Source: Marthasterias glacialis
Lineage: Eukaryota > Echinodermata > Asteroidea > Forcipulatida > Asteriidae
Length of the DNA: 64,000 nucleotides
NCBI GenBank assembly: GCA_911728455.2
Contig: OU452225.1
Span: 28,120,495-28,184,494 of the forward strand
Direction: 5' to 3'
The notes under the pieces were generated by a model. It was not told the DNA's origin, made no database searches, and worked only from the letters and a program-made list of their open reading frames with translations. Shown here piece after piece: positions 61,495-64,000 of this stretch; the first letter of the stretch is position 1, and the number at the start of each line of letters is the position of its first letter. The position numbers and the translations under genes were made by a program.

Positions 61495-64000
61495 TTGTTT
61501 TCACTCTGTTACAGCTTCGTGTACAAAAGTGCCATTAGACATGCGTTTGAAGCGCATTCGGAGCAGCCCCGCTCCATGGTCGTTTCTAGGCGGAAGATGG
61601 CCCTGGGTGGCCAGGAAAACCAGATTTTCGGATGCAGGAATATAGCAGCTAACTGCAGGTACAAGAAATTTTTCTCTGGCCCCATTATTTTTGGAGTTAT
61701 TGGCCGTGTCGCTGCCGACTTCTTTTTTTGGCTTTTTTTAATTTTTATTTTTTGCTGGCTTCGGTCCAGCACACACGTAGCGGCCTTAGCTATTGTTGAC
61801 GTACACACAGCATGGCCGTATGCCCTGGACATTTTCGGGGTGTCCTCACTCCGTGGTCCCTGGCATCCTCCCTATTTATCCCACAGCTCCAAGACTGGCA
61901 TTTCCGGAAAGCCCATGAGCAGGGCTTTCCAACAGTGTCCGACTTGTCGGTTTCCCGCCAATACTTTGGGAGATAGAGCTGTTTCTAAGTCTTGTTTTCA
62001 CTCTGTTACAGCTTCGTGTACAAAAGTGCCATTAGACATGCGTTTGAAGCGCATTCGGAGCAGCCCCGCTCCATGGTCGTTTCTAGGCGGAAGATGGCCC
62101 TGGCTGGCCAGGAAAACCAGATTTTCGGATGCAGGGATATGGCAGCTAACTGCAGGTACAATAATTTTTTTCTCTAGCCCCATTATTTCTGGAGTTATTG
62201 GCCGTGTCGCTGCCGACTTCTTTTTTCGGCTTTTTTTAATTTTAATTTTTACTGGCTTCGGTCCAGCACACACGTAGCGGCCTTAGCTATTGTTGACGTA
62301 CACACAGCATGGCCGTATGCCCTGGACATTTTCGGGGTGTCCTCACTCCGTGGTCCCTGGCATCATTCCTATTTATCCCACAGCTCAAAGACCGGCATTT
62401 CCGGAAAGCCCATGAGCAGGGCTTTCCAACAGTGTCGGACTTGTCAGTTTCCCGCCAATACTTTGGGAGATAGAGCTGTTTCTAAGTCTTGTTTTCACTC
62501 TGTTACAGCTTCGTGTACAAAAGTGCCATTAGACATGCGTTTGAAGCGCATTCGGAGCAGCCCCGCTCCATGGTCGTTTCTAGGCGGAAGATGGCCCTGG
62601 CTGGCCAGGAAAACCAGATTTCCGGATGCAGGAATGTAGCAGCTAACTGCAGGTACAATAAATTTTTCTCTAGCCCCATTATTTTTGGAGTTATTGGCCG
62701 TGTCGCTGCCGACTTCTTTTTTTGGCTTTTTTTAATTTTTATTTTTTGCTGGCTTCGGTCCAGCACACACGTAGCGGCCTTAGCTATTGTTGACGTACAC
62801 ACAGCATGGCCGTATGCCCTGGACATTTTCGGGGTGTCCTCACTCCGTGGTCCCTGGCATCCTCTCTATTTATCCCTGAGCTCCAAGACCGGCATTTCCG
62901 GAAAGCCCATGAGGAGGGCTTTCCAACAGTGTCCGACTTGTCGGTTTCCCGCCAATACTTTGGGAGATAGAGCTGTTTCTAAGTCTTGTTTTCACTCTGT
63001 TACAGCTTCGTGTACAAAAGTGCCATTAGACATGCGTTTGAAGCGCATTCGGAGCAGCCCCGCTCCATGGTCGTTTCTAGGCGGAAGATGGCCCTGGCTG
63101 GCCAGGAAAACCAGATTTTCGGATGCAGGGATATGGCAGCTAACTGCAGGTACAATAAATTTTTCTCTAGCCCCATTATTTCTGGAGTTATTGGCCGTGT
63201 CGCTGCCGACTTCTTTTTTCGGCTTTTTTTAATTTTAATTTTTACTGGCTTCGGTCCAGCACACACGTAGCGGCCTTAGCTATTGTTGACGTACACACAG
63301 CATGGCCGTATGCCCTGGACATTTTCGGGGTGTCCTCACTCCGTGGTCCCTGGCATCCTTCCTATTTATTCCACAGCTGCAAGACCGGCATTTCCGGAAA
63401 GCCCATGAGCAGGGCTTTCCAACAGTGTCCGACTTGTCAGTTTAACGCCAATACTTTGGGAGATAGAGCTGTTTCTAAGTCTTGTTTTCACTCTGTTACA
63501 GCTTCGTGTACAAAAGTGCCATTAGACATGCGTTTGAAGCGCATTCGGAGCAGCCCCGCTCCATGGTCGTTTCTAGGCGGAAGATGGCCCTGGGTGGCCA
63601 GGAAAACCAGATTTTCGGATGCAGGAATATAGCAGCTAACTGCAGGTACAAGAAATTTTTCTCTGGCCCCATTATTTTTGGAGTTATTGGCCGTGTCGCT
63701 GCCGACTTCTTTTTTTGGCTTTTTTTAATTTTTATTTTTTGCTGGCTTCGGTCCAGCACACACGTAGCGGCCTTAGCTATTGTTGACGTACACACAGCAT
63801 GGCCGTATGCCCTGGACATTTTCGGGGTGTCCTCACTCCGTGGTCCCTGGCATCCTCCCTATTTATCCCACAGCTCCAAGACTGGCATTTCCGGAAAGCC
63901 CATGAGCAGGGCTTTCCAACAGTGTCCGACTTGTCGGTTTCCCGCCAATACTTTGGGAGATAGAGCTGTTTCTAAGTCTTGTTTTCACTCTGTTACAGCT
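61495..64000. repeat. Older-type monomers return; tetramer of 1,987 bp
   Basis: Starts are at 61495, 61992, 62489, 62986, 63482 and 63979 (the last is cut by the window end). The monomers lack the 32-61 kb markers and instead have gttgacgtac, cggtCcagc and, in alternate copies, tttttttTggc and ctctGgcccc, as in the region before 32 kb. The rare cagtttAAcgcc (61452-61463 and 63439-63450) and ccctggGtggcc (about 61601 and 63588) show a 1,987-bp period. Within it, copies 61992 and 62986 share tttttActggc, giving a looser two-monomer rhythm of 994 bp. Confidence 0.85.

Larger units (their letters stand above)
1..64000. repeat. Tandem satellite array, 497-bp monomer, about 128.8 copies
   Basis: The same sequence of about 497 bp recurs head to tail from the first base to the last. 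With the TTG of ctTGttttcactctg as phase marker, monomers begin at 444, 941, 1438, 1935 and so on to 63979, giving 128 complete intervals plus partial ends. Most intervals are 496-498 bp. Clear exceptions are 481 bp (from 17335), 460 bp (from 37196), 495 bp (from 47589) and 499 bp (from 32229). Nearly all remaining length changes are single-base changes in T or A/T tracts. All copies have the same orientation. No unique DNA, mobile element or RNA gene interrupts them. One monomer counted by hand has 245 G or C in 497 (49%). Such arrays are known from centromeric and heterochromatic regions of eukaryotes; the chromosomal position here is inference. Confidence 0.98.

Noticed and set aside
1-64000. 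CRISPR array (regular direct repeats)
   Set aside because: The period is about 497 bp with no unique spacers. The entire unit is repeated, which is satellite structure.
1-64000. Tandemly repeated rRNA or histone gene cluster
   Set aside because: The unit is far too short for either and has no matching rRNA segment or histone-like reading frame.
1-64000. Retroelement or DNA transposon remains inside the array
   Set aside because: Every stretch falls into the 497-bp register. I saw no target-site duplication, terminal repeat or polymerase or transposase motif.

Overview
The whole 64 kb window is one uninterrupted tandem satellite DNA array. The repeat unit is 497 bp (one monomer counted by hand is about 49% G+C). 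A fixed phase marker, the TTG of ctTGttttcactctg or its equivalent, recurs 129 times between 444 and 63979 at a mean spacing of about 496.4 bp, so the window holds about 128.8 copies, all in the same orientation. I found no unique sequence, transposable element, inversion, rRNA, tRNA or credible protein gene anywhere. Such an array points to a eukaryotic nuclear genome, in a centromeric, pericentromeric or other heterochromatic block. I cannot name the lineage.

The array is not homogeneous. Monomers carry linked diagnostic variants and are organised into higher-order repeats (HORs) of different multiplicity. Positions 1-5910 hold loosely ordered monomers of an 'ACCGA' type. Positions 5911-14851 hold two tandem copies of a nine-monomer, 4,470-bp unit with no difference noticed between them. 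Positions 14355-17334 are an alternating dimer (993 bp). Positions 17335-32228 are a mosaic with a tetramer (1,988 bp), a trimer (1,491 bp) and block duplications up to 10.9 kb apart. Positions 32229 to about 61300 belong to a distinct subfamily (variants ggCCCCggctgg, cggtTCAGC, gttCACgtac, gcaGGGatatgg) arranged in trimers (1,490 bp) and hexamers (2,980 bp). From about 61495 to the end the older-type monomers return in a 1,987-bp tetramer. The picture is of a younger family that expanded inside an older one, with repeated local unequal exchange.

Inside each monomer are several conserved structural elements. There is a 9-bp perfect inverted repeat with a 7-nt loop. A short hairpin is followed by a T7 tract and an A/T-rich tract that varies in length. 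A C(UUCG)G-type hairpin is followed by sequence that resembles the 5' stem-loop and the AGC-triad region of U6 snRNA at nearly the right spacing. A 17-bp stretch matches 7 of the 9 core positions of a CENP-B box.

Most monomers are open for 107 codons on the minus strand and for about 247 codons on the plus strand (starting at TTG). These are best explained as by-products of a stop-poor repeat whose length is 2 modulo 3. They are broken by subfamily-defining substitutions that were then amplified, so I do not call any of them a gene.
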